DNA of 10,865 nt from an uncultured Chlamydiae bacterium (lineage in GTDB: Bacteria; Chlamydiota; Chlamydiia; Chlamydiales; SM23-39): NCBI GenBank assembly GCA_903864395.1, contig CAIPFQ010000102.1:1-10865 (forward strand), in the 5' to 3' direction. Shown here one piece after another: positions 1-5,588 of the stretch. A model generated the notes under the pieces. That model was not told the DNA's origin, made no database searches, and saw nothing but the letters and a program-made list of their open reading frames with translations. Numbering within the stretch: position 1 is the first letter of the stretch; each line of letters begins with the position of its first letter. The translations under genes and the position numbers were made by a program.

Positions 1-1
1 T

Positions 2-274
2 GACTTCAAGAAGAAGTAATCCAAATAGGTTGAAAAAGAGCCCGACGATCAAGCTGTTTTTCAATCCGAAAAAGCGGCAGATCCGTTGATGAAAGAAGCA
101 TGCGCCTACGGCACTGAGATAGAAAATAATTTTAGAATAAAGAAGGGAAGCGTTTGAAATATCTTTTTGTAAAAAGTCGTTTGAAAGAAGAAAGCTTACA
201 AAAATCATTGTATGGAGAGCGCCGATAAGAAACAGACTCGCCGTGATTCTATGTTTTTTTGAGAATAGGTTCAT
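2..274 (-). CDS. Multi-pass membrane protein, possibly MFS-type transporter (N-terminal part, runs off the left edge)
   Basis: An open frame on the minus strand starts at ATG 274-272 and stays open for 91 codons to the window edge. The protein begins MNLFSKKHRITASLF. It has three hydrophobic segments, roughly residues 10-30, 46-60 and 72-90. Between the second and third lies a basic stretch, HQRICRFFGLKNS, which resembles the loop between helices 2 and 3 of major facilitator permeases (a G-x-x-x-D-R-x-G-R-R-like loop), but the acidic residue and several glycines are absent. The start overlaps the stop of the upstream gene as ATGA, so translation is probably coupled and the two genes probably form one transcript. 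The membrane protein call is solid. The MFS assignment is a guess from topology and the one loop, and the substrate cannot be named. Confidence 0.6.
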   Translation of the reverse strand, partial: MNLFSKKHRITASLFLIGALHTMIFVSFLLSNDFLQKDISNASLLYSKIIFYLSAVGACFFHQRICRFFGLKNSLIVGLFFNLFGLLLLEV

Positions 275-723
275 CGGATGGATACATCGTCTCCGACGAT
301 CTCAATTTGGAGCCAAAGATCGCGCGGATCGAGAGTAACCTCTTCTTCGTGCGTCAGAAAGCGCGGCCAGACACGTAGATCTCGTTGAACAGTCCAGCTT
401 AAATTGTATTTGCCTGGAGAGAGCTGAAAGCCTGCAGTCCCTCTGCCTCCATAGATATCTCTGGGTTTTAGCTGAATTTCTTTATCGTTAAATATTACTG
501 TTTTGATTTGAGGCCCTCCTGCCTCAGGGCTGTCGCGCACAATGAGTTCTATTCGGATGAGTTGGGGGTTGCCAGGGACGGGGTTTTTCGGGCCTTGGTA
601 GCTATAGGAGGCGATCAGCAAGTCTTGCTGTGAGGCGAAGGAGAGGCAAAAGACCAAAAGTGTTATAACACAGGTAGTAGATCCTAGGAAAAAGAGGAGG
701 GGTAAAAAGCGCTTTGCCGACAT
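271..723 (-). CDS. Membrane-anchored or secreted protein of unknown function, 150 aa
   Basis: I do not recognise this family. Residues 1-6 contain Lys and Arg, and residues 7-30 form a single hydrophobic segment, consistent with an uncleaved signal anchor or a long signal peptide. The remaining 120 residues are polar and rich in beta-prone stretches, for example PGKYNLSWTVQRD near residues 103-115 and an acidic EEEVTLDPRD near 126-135. This suggests a small extracytoplasmic beta-sandwich domain. No catalytic motif is visible. The start is the ATG at 723-721; only a weak GAAG lies upstream as a ribosome site. It is divergent from the PagL-like gene with 59 bases between the starts, and overlaps the next leftward gene by ATGA. 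Co-expression with that permease-like protein suggests a shared membrane role, but this is inference only. Confidence 0.7.
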   Translation of the reverse strand: MSAKRFLPLLFFLGSTTCVITLLVFCLSFASQQDLLIASYSYQGPKNPVPGNPQLIRIELIVRDSPEAGGPQIKTVIFNDKEIQLKPRDIYGGRGTAGFQLSPGKYNLSWTVQRDLRVWPRFLTHEEEVTLDPRDLWLQIEIVGDDVSIR

Positions 724-753
724 GTCTTCAGAAATAAGGCGATCTCTTGATTT

Positions 754-760
754 TTGACAA
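754..760. promoter_or_regulatory. Candidate -35 element in the divergent intergenic region
   Basis: The 59-base gap between the divergent starts (724-782) contains TTGACA at 754-759 on the plus strand, and its reverse complement gives TTGTCA (760-755) on the minus strand. Neither has a convincing -10 at 16-18 bases: the plus-strand one would fall at 776-783, against the ATG. A functional promoter here is only a possibility; it is noted because both genes must be transcribed from this short gap. Confidence 0.2.
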
Positions 761-782
761 TGAAAAACTGTAAGTTCGAATT

Positions 783-1307
783 ATGAGTTTACCTGCTCTC
801 CTTTTAAGTTCTGCGCTGGTGATTGCAAGCTTAGCGCAGGCGGTGCCCTCTTCTCATTGGTTTTCTGTGGCAGGGGGGTGCTATAATTTTTTGCGCCCTT
901 ATAAGCGGACGGCTGAATTTGAGATGGAATGCAAATTTCGTGTAAGAGCCTTGGGCTCCCCCTTTTCTTTTTTAGAATTTCTTCCTCTCGTCGGCGTGAT
1001 GTCCAATATACAGGGCGCAGGGTATTTATACGCGGGGATTAATTTTGATCTTCTTTTCTTTGAACATCTTGTGATTACCCCTGGCTTTGCCGCTGGATAT
1101 TTTTGGAACGGTTCTACAAAAGGGCTTGGTTATCCTCTGGAGTTTCGCTCAGGGGTAGAGCTTGGCTGGCAGTTCGAGGATCTTAGGCGTTTGGGCGTTC
1201 ATTTTTATCACCTCTCTAACGCGGGCCTTGGACAAAGAAATCCAGGGGAAGAATCTTTGGTTCTTTATTGCGATATTCCTTTAAATTTGATTTTTTATAA
1301 TAAATAA
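783..1307 (+). CDS. pagL: PagL-like lipid A 3-O-deacylase (outer membrane)
   Basis: PagL enzymes are small outer-membrane beta-barrels that remove the 3-O-linked acyl chain of lipid A. Residues 1-20 form a hydrophobic signal peptide ending near AQA, though without the usual basic N-terminus. The diagnostic segment is HLSNAGLGQRNPGEE at residues 143-157. The family's catalytic His-x-Ser-Asn-Ala-Gly block gives H143 and S145, and E157 lies 14 residues after the His, the same spacing as the His/Ser/Glu triad of Pseudomonas PagL (H126, S128, E140). The total of 174 residues fits the family (about 150-190). It ends in FYNK rather than a terminal aromatic residue. The ATG at 783 is the first usable start: an in-frame stop lies at 771-773 and no clear Shine-Dalgarno is seen. 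It is followed by the YheT-like gene after a 33-base gap. Family and fold are well supported; activity is inferred. Confidence 0.85.
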   Translation: MSLPALLLSSALVIASLAQAVPSSHWFSVAGGCYNFLRPYKRTAEFEMECKFRVRALGSPFSFLEFLPLVGVMSNIQGAGYLYAGINFDLLFFEHLVITPGFAAGYFWNGSTKGLGYPLEFRSGVELGWQFEDLRRLGVHFYHLSNAGLGQRNPGEESLVLYCDIPLNLIFYNK

Positions 1308-1329
1308 TGTATATGGTTAATTATATAAT
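1296..1329 (+). promoter_or_regulatory. AT-rich gap with two TATAAT boxes upstream of the hydrolase gene
   Basis: The very AT-rich stretch spanning the end of the PagL-like gene and the gap contains two perfect TATAAT hexamers at 1296-1301 and 1324-1329. Neither has a good TTGACA-like box 16-18 bases upstream. The first would place the transcript start about 30 bases before the ATG at 1341; the second would give an almost leaderless message. This is a possible own promoter for the hydrolase; AT-richness alone could explain it. Confidence 0.25.
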
Positions 1330-1340
1330 TAGAATTGTTT

Positions 1341-2309
1341 ATGAGTCGAGAAATCCCTTTTGATCCGTTTCCTTTTTTGGAAGATCCTCATTATCAGACG
1401 ATTGTAAATGCCTTTTTTAATTTCTTATTTGACCCTCCTTCTGATCAAAAAATCGTGGCGTTGCCGGATGGGGATAAAATTTCTTTGGAGATTACGACAC
1501 CTCGGGAGTGGCAAAGCGGGGATTTGACGGTTTTTCTCGTTCATGGGCTGTGCGGTTCCTATCAATCGCCGAACTTGGTTCGGATGGCGCGTAGGTTAGA
1601 ACCTTTAGGGATTCGCACGGTGCGCTTTAATATGCGCAATTGTGGTTCGGGACGGGGGCTTGCAAAGCAAATTTATCATAGCGGCAGAAGCGATGACATT
1701 TTTTATTCGATTAAAGCGTTAAAGCAAGAGATGCCAGACTCGCCGATTATCCTGATCGGATTTTCTTTGGGGGGCAACCTCGTATTGAAGATGGCGGGGG
1801 AGCTTTCTTCTTTAGCAAAATCTTTAGTGACCAAGGTGATTGCGGTGAGCCCTCCTGTGGATCTTTATTCGAGCATTTTAATGATTGGCCACCCAGATAA
1901 TGCGCGATATGAAAAATATTTTTATCGTCTTTTGCGCGCGGATGTTCAATATCGACATAAAAAATTTAAAGACTTGCCTCGTGTGCATTTGCCTCGCGAT
2001 TTGAAAATCTATGAATTTGACCAGATGTATACAGCCCCTTTTTGCGGGTTTAAGAGTGTCGACGATTATTACGCTCGTTGTAGCTCCGCGCAGTTTATTC
2101 CCGACATCGCGGTGCCATGCAAAATTCTTCTCGCAGAGGACGATCCGATCGTTTCCAGCTCTTCCTTGGATCGATGCGTCTTGCCATCCCATGTGGACGT
2201 TCTCGTCACAAAGAAGGGGGGGCATATGGGATATTTTGGTCATCCTCGCAAGGATAGGGGAGTGCATTGGCTCGATTCGGTGTTAATCGACTGGATTCAA
2301 GAATCTTAA
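1341..2309 (+). CDS. YheT-like alpha/beta hydrolase (COG0429 type)
   Basis: This 322-residue protein has the layout of the YheT/ABHD-like esterase family: a PHYQTIV-type N-terminus (17-22), the oxyanion strand VFLVHGLCGS (64-73), an FNMRNCGSG block (97-104) typical of this group, and the nucleophile elbow GFSLGGN with Ser142. The acid is in AEDDP (Asp267 or Asp268), and the catalytic His is in GGHMGYFG (His295). All triad members are therefore present. It is probably a cytoplasmic serine esterase or lipase-like enzyme; the physiological substrate of this family is poorly known. An in-frame TTG at 1335 could extend the protein by two residues, but ATG 1341 is preferred. No clear Shine-Dalgarno precedes either. 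It lies 33 bases after the PagL-like gene on the same strand, so a lipid-related pairing is possible but unproven. Confidence 0.87.
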   Translation: MSREIPFDPFPFLEDPHYQTIVNAFFNFLFDPPSDQKIVALPDGDKISLEITTPREWQSGDLTVFLVHGLCGSYQSPNLVRMARRLEPLGIRTVRFNMRNCGSGRGLAKQIYHSGRSDDIFYSIKALKQEMPDSPIILIGFSLGGNLVLKMAGELSSLAKSLVTKVIAVSPPVDLYSSILMIGHPDNARYEKYFYRLLRADVQYRHKKFKDLPRVHLPRDLKIYEFDQMYTAPFCGFKSVDDYYARCSSAQFIPDIAVPCKILLAEDDPIVSSSSLDRCVLPSHVDVLVTKKGGHMGYFGHPRKDRGVHWLDSVLIDWIQES

Positions 2310-2321
2310 TCTCGACTTTGC
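2308..2321 (+). repeat. Solo copy of the foldback-element terminus
   Basis: The 14-mer AATCTCGACTTTGC here is the exact reverse complement of 3388-3401, the right end of the 181-bp element plus three flanking bases. It begins just at the stop codon of the hydrolase gene. The two copies face each other and bracket the MNT/HEPN module. No matching target duplication was found outside this larger interval, so it is best read as a remnant or solo end. Confidence 0.45.
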
Positions 2322-2392
2322 CTCCTGTTTCTTCCTCAGTTCTTTAAGCATACTAAATGAGAAGGACTTTTTGGTTGTTTACGAGCCCTAAG

Positions 2393-2402
2393 CTCGACTT
2401 TG
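2393..2402 (+). repeat. Second solo copy of the terminus decamer
   Basis: CTCGACTTTG occurs again here in the same orientation as at 2311-2320. The decamer thus appears at 2311, 2393 and 3218 on the plus strand and inverted at 3389-3398, that is four times in 1.1 kb, which is unlikely by chance. It overlaps a weak 5-bp hairpin (CGAGC/GCTCG, 2382-2396) beyond the 3' end of the MNT gene. Confidence 0.4.
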
Positions 2403-2411
2403 ACAAATCCT

Positions 2412-2735
2412 CTATTCAAGGAGCGGACAGAAAAACTCAATTCCCACTAAGTCAATGTGTTTCAGCAAATCTGGGTTGTCGATTTTGTTTCTGATGGACA
2501 AGTCTACGTTCCACGGCAAAAGCAGATCATCGATCTCATTTTCAATGGCGAGCAGTTCTGTGAGCGTGAGTGTCTCTGATTCGATACATAAGTCAATATC
2601 TGAGCCCAATCGGGCTCTGCCTATAGCGCGAGAACCATACAAAACAACCCTGTAGATGGCTGCGTGCTTGCGAAAGACTTCGCGCAGCTGATGGATCACA
2701 TGGATCGGCAAATCGAACAGTGTTTTATGTGTCAT
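2412..2735 (-). CDS. MNT-type nucleotidyltransferase, likely antitoxin partner of the HEPN protein
   Basis: This is a 107-residue minimal nucleotidyltransferase of the DNA polymerase beta superfamily, homologous in type to Haemophilus HI0073 and MntA antitoxins. The core motif GSRAIGRARLGSDIDL spans 34-49: Gly34-Ser35 holds the nucleotide, and Asp46 and Asp48 are the metal-binding pair. A third acidic residue, Asp78 in WNVDLS, completes the catalytic set, so the enzyme appears intact. In characterised MNT/HEPN systems this protein adds AMP groups to the HEPN toxin and neutralises it. The ATG at 2735-2733 lies inside the upstream HEPN gene (11-bp overlap), so the pair is translationally coupled, toxin first. 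The general call is strong; the toxin-antitoxin role is inferred from the pairing. Confidence 0.88.
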   Translation of the reverse strand: MTHKTLFDLPIHVIHQLREVFRKHAAIYRVVLYGSRAIGRARLGSDIDLCIESETLTLTELLAIENEIDDLLLPWNVDLSIRNKIDNPDLLKHIDLVGIEFFCPLLE

Positions 2736-3159
2736 CGATCCCTAGAGAGCGCATTTTGACCAGAAACGCTGTAAACAACTTATAATAAATAGTTATGACC
2801 TTTTCTGCGATTTCGTCGGCTACTTGATGATTGTATGTATGGGATGTTTGATTGCGACTTTTAATCATTTCCATCCAGTGTTCTCCATCAACAATGATCC
2901 CTTGACTAAATGCCTCGCGCACAGCATCTCGAGACCCAGTGATGTTAGGATTCCCTTGATTAATAAAGTAATCCTTCATCACATTCCACGCTAATTCGTG
3001 CGTGAATTCAAAGGATTTAATGAGGCCTTGTTTTTCTAGATCAGACAAAGGTCGTTGAGATGTTAATGCAACAGCCAATTGCAGTTGCGCCAGGGCTCTT
3101 GCGTAGTTTTTCAATCTCTGCTGCCAGCGCGGTTGCAGTTTGTTTTCTTCGTTTTCCAT
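2725..3159 (-). CDS. HEPN-domain protein, HI0074-type nucleotidyltransferase partner (likely toxin)
   Basis: This 144-residue, mostly helical protein matches the HI0074/nucleotidyltransferase-substrate-binding family (PF08780 type), a HEPN subgroup. Recognisable parts are an N-terminal helix rich in Gln/Arg (WQQRLKNYARALAQLQ, 12-27), the FEFTHELAWNVMKDYF block (50-65) typical of this family, and the HEPN signature RNQTSHTY with Arg102 and His107 (R-x4-H). In active HEPN toxins the Arg and His make up an RNase active site, and the Tyr two residues after the Rx4H His (here Tyr109) lies where related toxins are AMPylated by the MNT partner. It is the first gene of the leftward pair and overlaps the MNT gene by 11 bp. 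The 58 bases between its start and the foldback element must hold its promoter, which I could not identify. RNase activity was shown for other HEPN subgroups and is not assured here. Confidence 0.85.
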   Translation of the reverse strand: MENEENKLQPRWQQRLKNYARALAQLQLAVALTSQRPLSDLEKQGLIKSFEFTHELAWNVMKDYFINQGNPNITGSRDAVREAFSQGIIVDGEHWMEMIKSRNQTSHTYNHQVADEIAEKVITIYYKLFTAFLVKMRSLGIDDT

Positions 3160-3217
3160 GAAAACCCTTTTGAAAACAGGATGCAGAAAGCCTTGGAAAA
3201 AAGCAAGCTCTTATTGA

Positions 3218-3398
3218 CTCGACTTTGCAGCTTTTGTGGGCTGCCTGCTTTGGCTATTTGCCCCAGGACGTTCGACCTATGGTCGAACTGGGCGATTATT
3301 TAAACCAGGCAGGGGTTTTTAACCCCTTCCCGATTTAAATAACGCCCCCGAGAACAAATATCCCGAGGCATCCAACCCAAAAAAGTTGCAAAGTCGAG
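3218..3398. mobile_element. 181-bp MITE-like foldback element with terminal inverted repeats and ATTGA target duplication
   Basis: The ends are 18-bp inverted repeats, CTCGACTTTGCAGCTTTT at 3218-3235 and its complement at 3381-3398 with one mismatch. ATTGA stands immediately outside both ends (3213-3217 and 3399-3403), as expected for a 5-bp target-site duplication. The inside carries no coding frame but can fold extensively. GTTCGACC/GGTCGAAC (3270-3277 with 3281-3288) is a perfect 8-bp stem with a 3-base loop, and CCCAG/CTGGG extends it after a bulge. A 14-bp stem with one bulged A pairs 3290-3304 with 3334-3347, and inside its loop AGGGGTT/AACCCCT (3311-3317 with 3321-3327) forms another stem. 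Weaker complementarity continues inward from the termini. The size, ends and lack of genes fit a non-autonomous element mobilised by a transposase encoded elsewhere. The family is unknown. Confidence 0.7.
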
Positions 3399-3489
3399 AT
3401 TGAGTGAACATCTTTTCCCATTTTTTCCCGCGCTTCGCGCTCTGTGGTCTATACTAAAGCAACTTCAGAAATAAGTTTAATTATATTAT

Positions 3490-3519
3490 TTCACATTAAT
3501 TACGAAATATGAGTATTAT
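3490..3519 (+). promoter_or_regulatory. Sigma70-type promoter for the Yip1-like gene
   Basis: TTCACA (3490-3495, 5 of 6 to consensus) and TATTAT (3514-3519, 5 of 6) are separated by 18 bases, in an AT-rich region 25 bases before the start codon. An exact inverted repeat TTAATTAC/GTAATTAA (3496-3503 and 3520-3527) flanks the -10 box and could be an operator. Confidence 0.5.
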
Positions 3520-3533
3520 GTAATTAAAAGAGG

Positions 3534-3539
3534 AAGGAG
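3534..3539 (+). promoter_or_regulatory. Strong Shine-Dalgarno AAGGAG
   Basis: AAGGAG lies five bases before ATG 3545, the best ribosome site on the plus strand in this window. It fixes the start of the Yip1-like gene. Confidence 0.75.
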
Positions 3540-3544
3540 TTTTT

Positions 3545-4159
3545 ATGTTGCGTCACCCCAATCCTTGGTTAGCGATTTGGAGACATCCAAGGACTACCAT
3601 CGCTCAAATTGTTTCTGACAATCCGAAACGAGGCATCTGGGCTCTCTCGTGGCTCTACGGAATTCTTGGCCTATTGAATTCACTGCAATTGATGTCCACA
3701 GGGCACGCATACAATCTATTTTTTATCGTCCCTCTTACAATTTTACTGGCCCCCATTTTTGGGTTTATCAGTTTTACTATTATGAGTGCGGTTGTTTATA
3801 CGGTTGGATTACTTTTAAAGGGAAAAGCTTCGTTTTTTGCTATTCGAGCCGCCCTTTCTTGGGCATCCCTTCCCCTCATCATCAATGTTATACTTTGGGG
3901 ATTGCTCATTGGTGTATTTCAAGAGGGTCTTTTCCGCCCCTTTCAGCCAGAGGAGGGTGTTTTATTGCTTCTTTCTGCCGTGTTAGTGGGGAAAGTCGCT
4001 TCCGTTGTTTGGTCTTTGATTCTCTATGTGAATATGCTCTCTGAAGTGCAGCGTTTTTCAACGGCTCGCTCTATTATCAATATTATATTGTCTTGGATGG
4101 CTATGGCGATCTTGCTCATTTTGCTTGGACTGAGTATCGGATTTTTCATGCATTCTTAA
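3545..4159 (+). CDS. Yip1-family-like multi-pass inner membrane protein
   Basis: The 204-residue protein starts with a cytoplasmic segment NPWLAIWRHPRTTIAQIV (6-23) followed by DNPKRG. This is the typical entry of bacterial Yip1-domain proteins (PF04893 type: a P-W..IW..PR.TI..I motif before the first helix). It then has about five hydrophobic segments, near residues 31-50, 57-91 (one long or two short), 105-126, 138-163 and 177-201. Bacterial members are inner-membrane proteins of largely unknown function. The start is set by the AAGGAG at 3534-3539. The next gene follows after 27 bases with its own ribosome site, so they are probably one operon controlled by the promoter at 3490-3519. No soluble domain or catalytic motif is present. 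Confidence 0.72.
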   Translation: MLRHPNPWLAIWRHPRTTIAQIVSDNPKRGIWALSWLYGILGLLNSLQLMSTGHAYNLFFIVPLTILLAPIFGFISFTIMSAVVYTVGLLLKGKASFFAIRAALSWASLPLIINVILWGLLIGVFQEGLFRPFQPEEGVLLLLSAVLVGKVASVVWSLILYVNMLSEVQRFSTARSIINIILSWMAMAILLILLGLSIGFFMHS

Positions 4160-4186
4160 TTCTAAAAATTTAATGGAGAGGGAAAT

Positions 4187-4726
4187 ATGAAGGCTTGGAT
4201 TTTTTCAATCGGACTCATGGCGATGCAACTCTGTTGCCCCTCTGTTATGAGTGCCTCTCTCAACGAGGGCTGGTATCAGTTCTCTTCTAAAGATGGGGGC
4301 TGTTCCATTTCTTTTCCCGCGCAGCCCAATCTTGTGCAGCAATCGATTCAGATCGCCGAAGGGCAGTATCTTCACTACGATATCTATCTAGCTCCCATGG
4401 AAGACAAAGGTGTCTGTATGCTCCTTGTCGCGACTTATCCAATCTCTCTTTCAGGCGCTCAAGAGGTGGCGGGTCTAGAGGGGTTGCTAAAAGGGATTGT
4501 CGGTCATCATATCGATAACAAGCTGATCTTTTCTAGATTGGTGGAGTATGCAGGACACCCAGCCATGAATTTTTTAGTTCGCAGTCTCTCCAATTATTTT
4601 CGAGGGCAAGCCGTCATGATTGGCAACAAATTGTATTTAGTTGCGATGGAAGGGCGAAAAAGCGAGCTCAATGAAACGGTGTTTGAGCGCTTTCTTGAAT
4701 CGCTCAAAATCCATAATCGAAACTAA
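4187..4726 (+). CDS. Small secreted (periplasmic) protein of unknown function, 179 aa
   Basis: A clear signal peptide covers residues 1-23 (MK, a hydrophobic core, then VMSA as probable cleavage site). The Cys16-Cys17 pair lies in the core without a proper lipobox. The mature part begins GWYQFSSKDGGCSISFPAQP (28-47), a pattern seen in many small secreted proteins of a PsbP/Mog1-like alpha-beta fold. It ends with the matching pattern GNKLYLVAMEG (146-156) followed by a helix FERFLESLKI (166-175). I therefore suspect that fold, but no function is known to me. GGAGAGGG (4172-4179) is the ribosome site before ATG 4187. The gene lies 27 bases behind the Yip1-like gene, probably in one operon. Its last 23 bases overlap the 3' end of the opposing beta-barrel gene. 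Confidence 0.75.
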   Translation: MKAWIFSIGLMAMQLCCPSVMSASLNEGWYQFSSKDGGCSISFPAQPNLVQQSIQIAEGQYLHYDIYLAPMEDKGVCMLLVATYPISLSGAQEVAGLEGLLKGIVGHHIDNKLIFSRLVEYAGHPAMNFLVRSLSNYFRGQAVMIGNKLYLVAMEGRKSELNETVFERFLESLKIHNRN

Positions 4727-5588
4727 GCCCCGCATAGGGAGCCCCTTCAAGATCGGTGTAGAGAGCGTTTTTGCCTTGCTGGTTTTTAATGTAAAAGTTG
4801 CCTCCCATGTTATATCCGATATAGATCTCGGCCTCTAGGCGCAGTAGTTTTTCATAGTGCAGATTCAATTCTGTGCCGAACGAGGTATAGCAAAAGACAG
4901 AGCGAGGCTGTGGCTCTTGAGCTCCAACGCGAAATCTCTCCTTTAAAGGGCGTCCATTGAGGGCAATGCGCCAATGTTCATCGATTTTATATCGCAGTGT
5001 GTAAACGACGGGAAAAACAGCTTCTAGATTCCAACGAGGCGTGAATGCATAATCGAACCCAATAATAGGATAGACGACTGTCGCCTCCATTCCAATCGTC
5101 GCCATTGCTCCAATGTGGTAATGCCATCGATTGTCGAGCTTATGTTTGCCCCAAAGTAATCCTGAAAAGAGTCCATACTGCGCAGGGCGGTTAAAATGCT
5201 CCCAATCAAGATTGTATTCCGCGCGTGCAATCCAGCGCCAATCTTCCAATGCGTTGGAGTAGAAGAGAAGACCGAACTGCGCATAGTAAAAATGCGTTTC
5301 GTTAAACTTTGGGTTTTGGTTCCAATCTAAGGTAAAACCGACCCAATCGAAGCGCGGAAAAAGGTAGGTTGTACGACTCATCGGGACGAGCATATTGAGA
5401 AAAATGTCGTTTTTACGAAAATACAGATGGCCATCGTCTCCCGAGTTGATCGACGCTCTTCCGTTTCTCAATCCATTGAACCCCAAATGAATCGGATGGA
5501 AATCCCAATAGGATTGAGAAGAGCTCTCTTCTTCTGCAAAAAATAAAAGGGGGATCCAAAATAAGAGCCAAACAAATTTACTGCGCAT
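4704..5588 (-). CDS. Predicted outer-membrane beta-barrel protein, 294 aa
   Basis: Residues 1-19 (MRSKF, then a WLLFWIPLLFF core ending near AEE) form a signal peptide. The rest is dominated by alternating aromatic/polar strands with many Trp and Tyr residues, for example YLFPRFDWVGFTLDWNQN and HFYYAQFGLLFYS. It ends in FDYGF, a terminal phenylalanine as required by the BAM assembly machinery. All this indicates a transmembrane beta-barrel. The general look resembles the DUF6268-type outer-membrane proteins, but I cannot confirm the family. The ATG at 5588-5586 is preferred; an in-frame TTG at 5594 would add two residues. The start overlaps the recN stop by 11 bp, so it is the third gene of the rnhC-recN operon, which is an odd companion for a porin-like protein. 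Confidence 0.72.
   Translation of the reverse strand: MRSKFVWLLFWIPLLFFAEEESSSQSYWDFHPIHLGFNGLRNGRASINSGDDGHLYFRKNDIFLNMLVPMSRTTYLFPRFDWVGFTLDWNQNPKFNETHFYYAQFGLLFYSNALEDWRWIARAEYNLDWEHFNRPAQYGLFSGLLWGKHKLDNRWHYHIGAMATIGMEATVVYPIIGFDYAFTPRWNLEAVFPVVYTLRYKIDEHWRIALNGRPLKERFRVGAQEPQPRSVFCYTSFGTELNLHYEKLLRLEAEIYIGYNMGGNFYIKNQQGKNALYTDLEGAPYAGLSFDYGF

Larger units (their letters stand above)
3160..3544. other. 385-base gene-free region between the HEPN gene and the Yip1-like gene
   Basis: This is a divergent intergenic region without a credible coding sequence. From left to right it holds 58 bases upstream of the HEPN start, a 181-bp foldback element with flanking ATTGA repeats (3213-3403), a GC-rich small palindrome (CGCG-CTT-CGCG around 3429-3439), and an AT-rich promoter region for the rightward Yip1-like gene (3475-3544). 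The base composition switches sharply between these blocks. Confidence 0.7.

Noticed and set aside
1878..2286. Open frames on both strands inside the hydrolase gene (129 and 91 codons).
   Set aside because: Shadows of a gene with a complete catalytic triad; their products show no recognisable motif or ribosome site.
2382..2402. Possible terminator hairpin (CGAGC/GCTCG) between the convergent hydrolase and MNT genes.
   Set aside because: The stem is only 5 bp and no U-run follows on either strand.
3270..3288. GTTCGA-containing hairpin that resembles a tRNA T-arm.
   Set aside because: No acceptor, D or anticodon stems at the right distances; it is explained as a stem of the foldback element.
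2311..3398. A 1,088-bp transposon with CTCGACTTTG/CAAAGTCGAG ends carrying the MNT/HEPN genes.
   Set aside because: No transposase and no direct repeat outside these ends; the 181-bp unit with ATTGA on both sides explains the right end better. The idea is kept only as a finding about repeat remnants.
3427..3440. GC-rich palindrome CGCG-CTT-CGCG next to a T-run.
   Set aside because: The T-run precedes the stem on the plus strand, and the minus strand has A's after it, so it cannot be an intrinsic terminator in either direction.
726..3475. The 13-mer CTTCAGAAATAAG occurs at 726-738 and 3463-3475, both in intergenic DNA.
   Set aside because: About one such pair is expected by chance in 10.9 kb; the flanks do not match and the copies stand differently relative to their genes.
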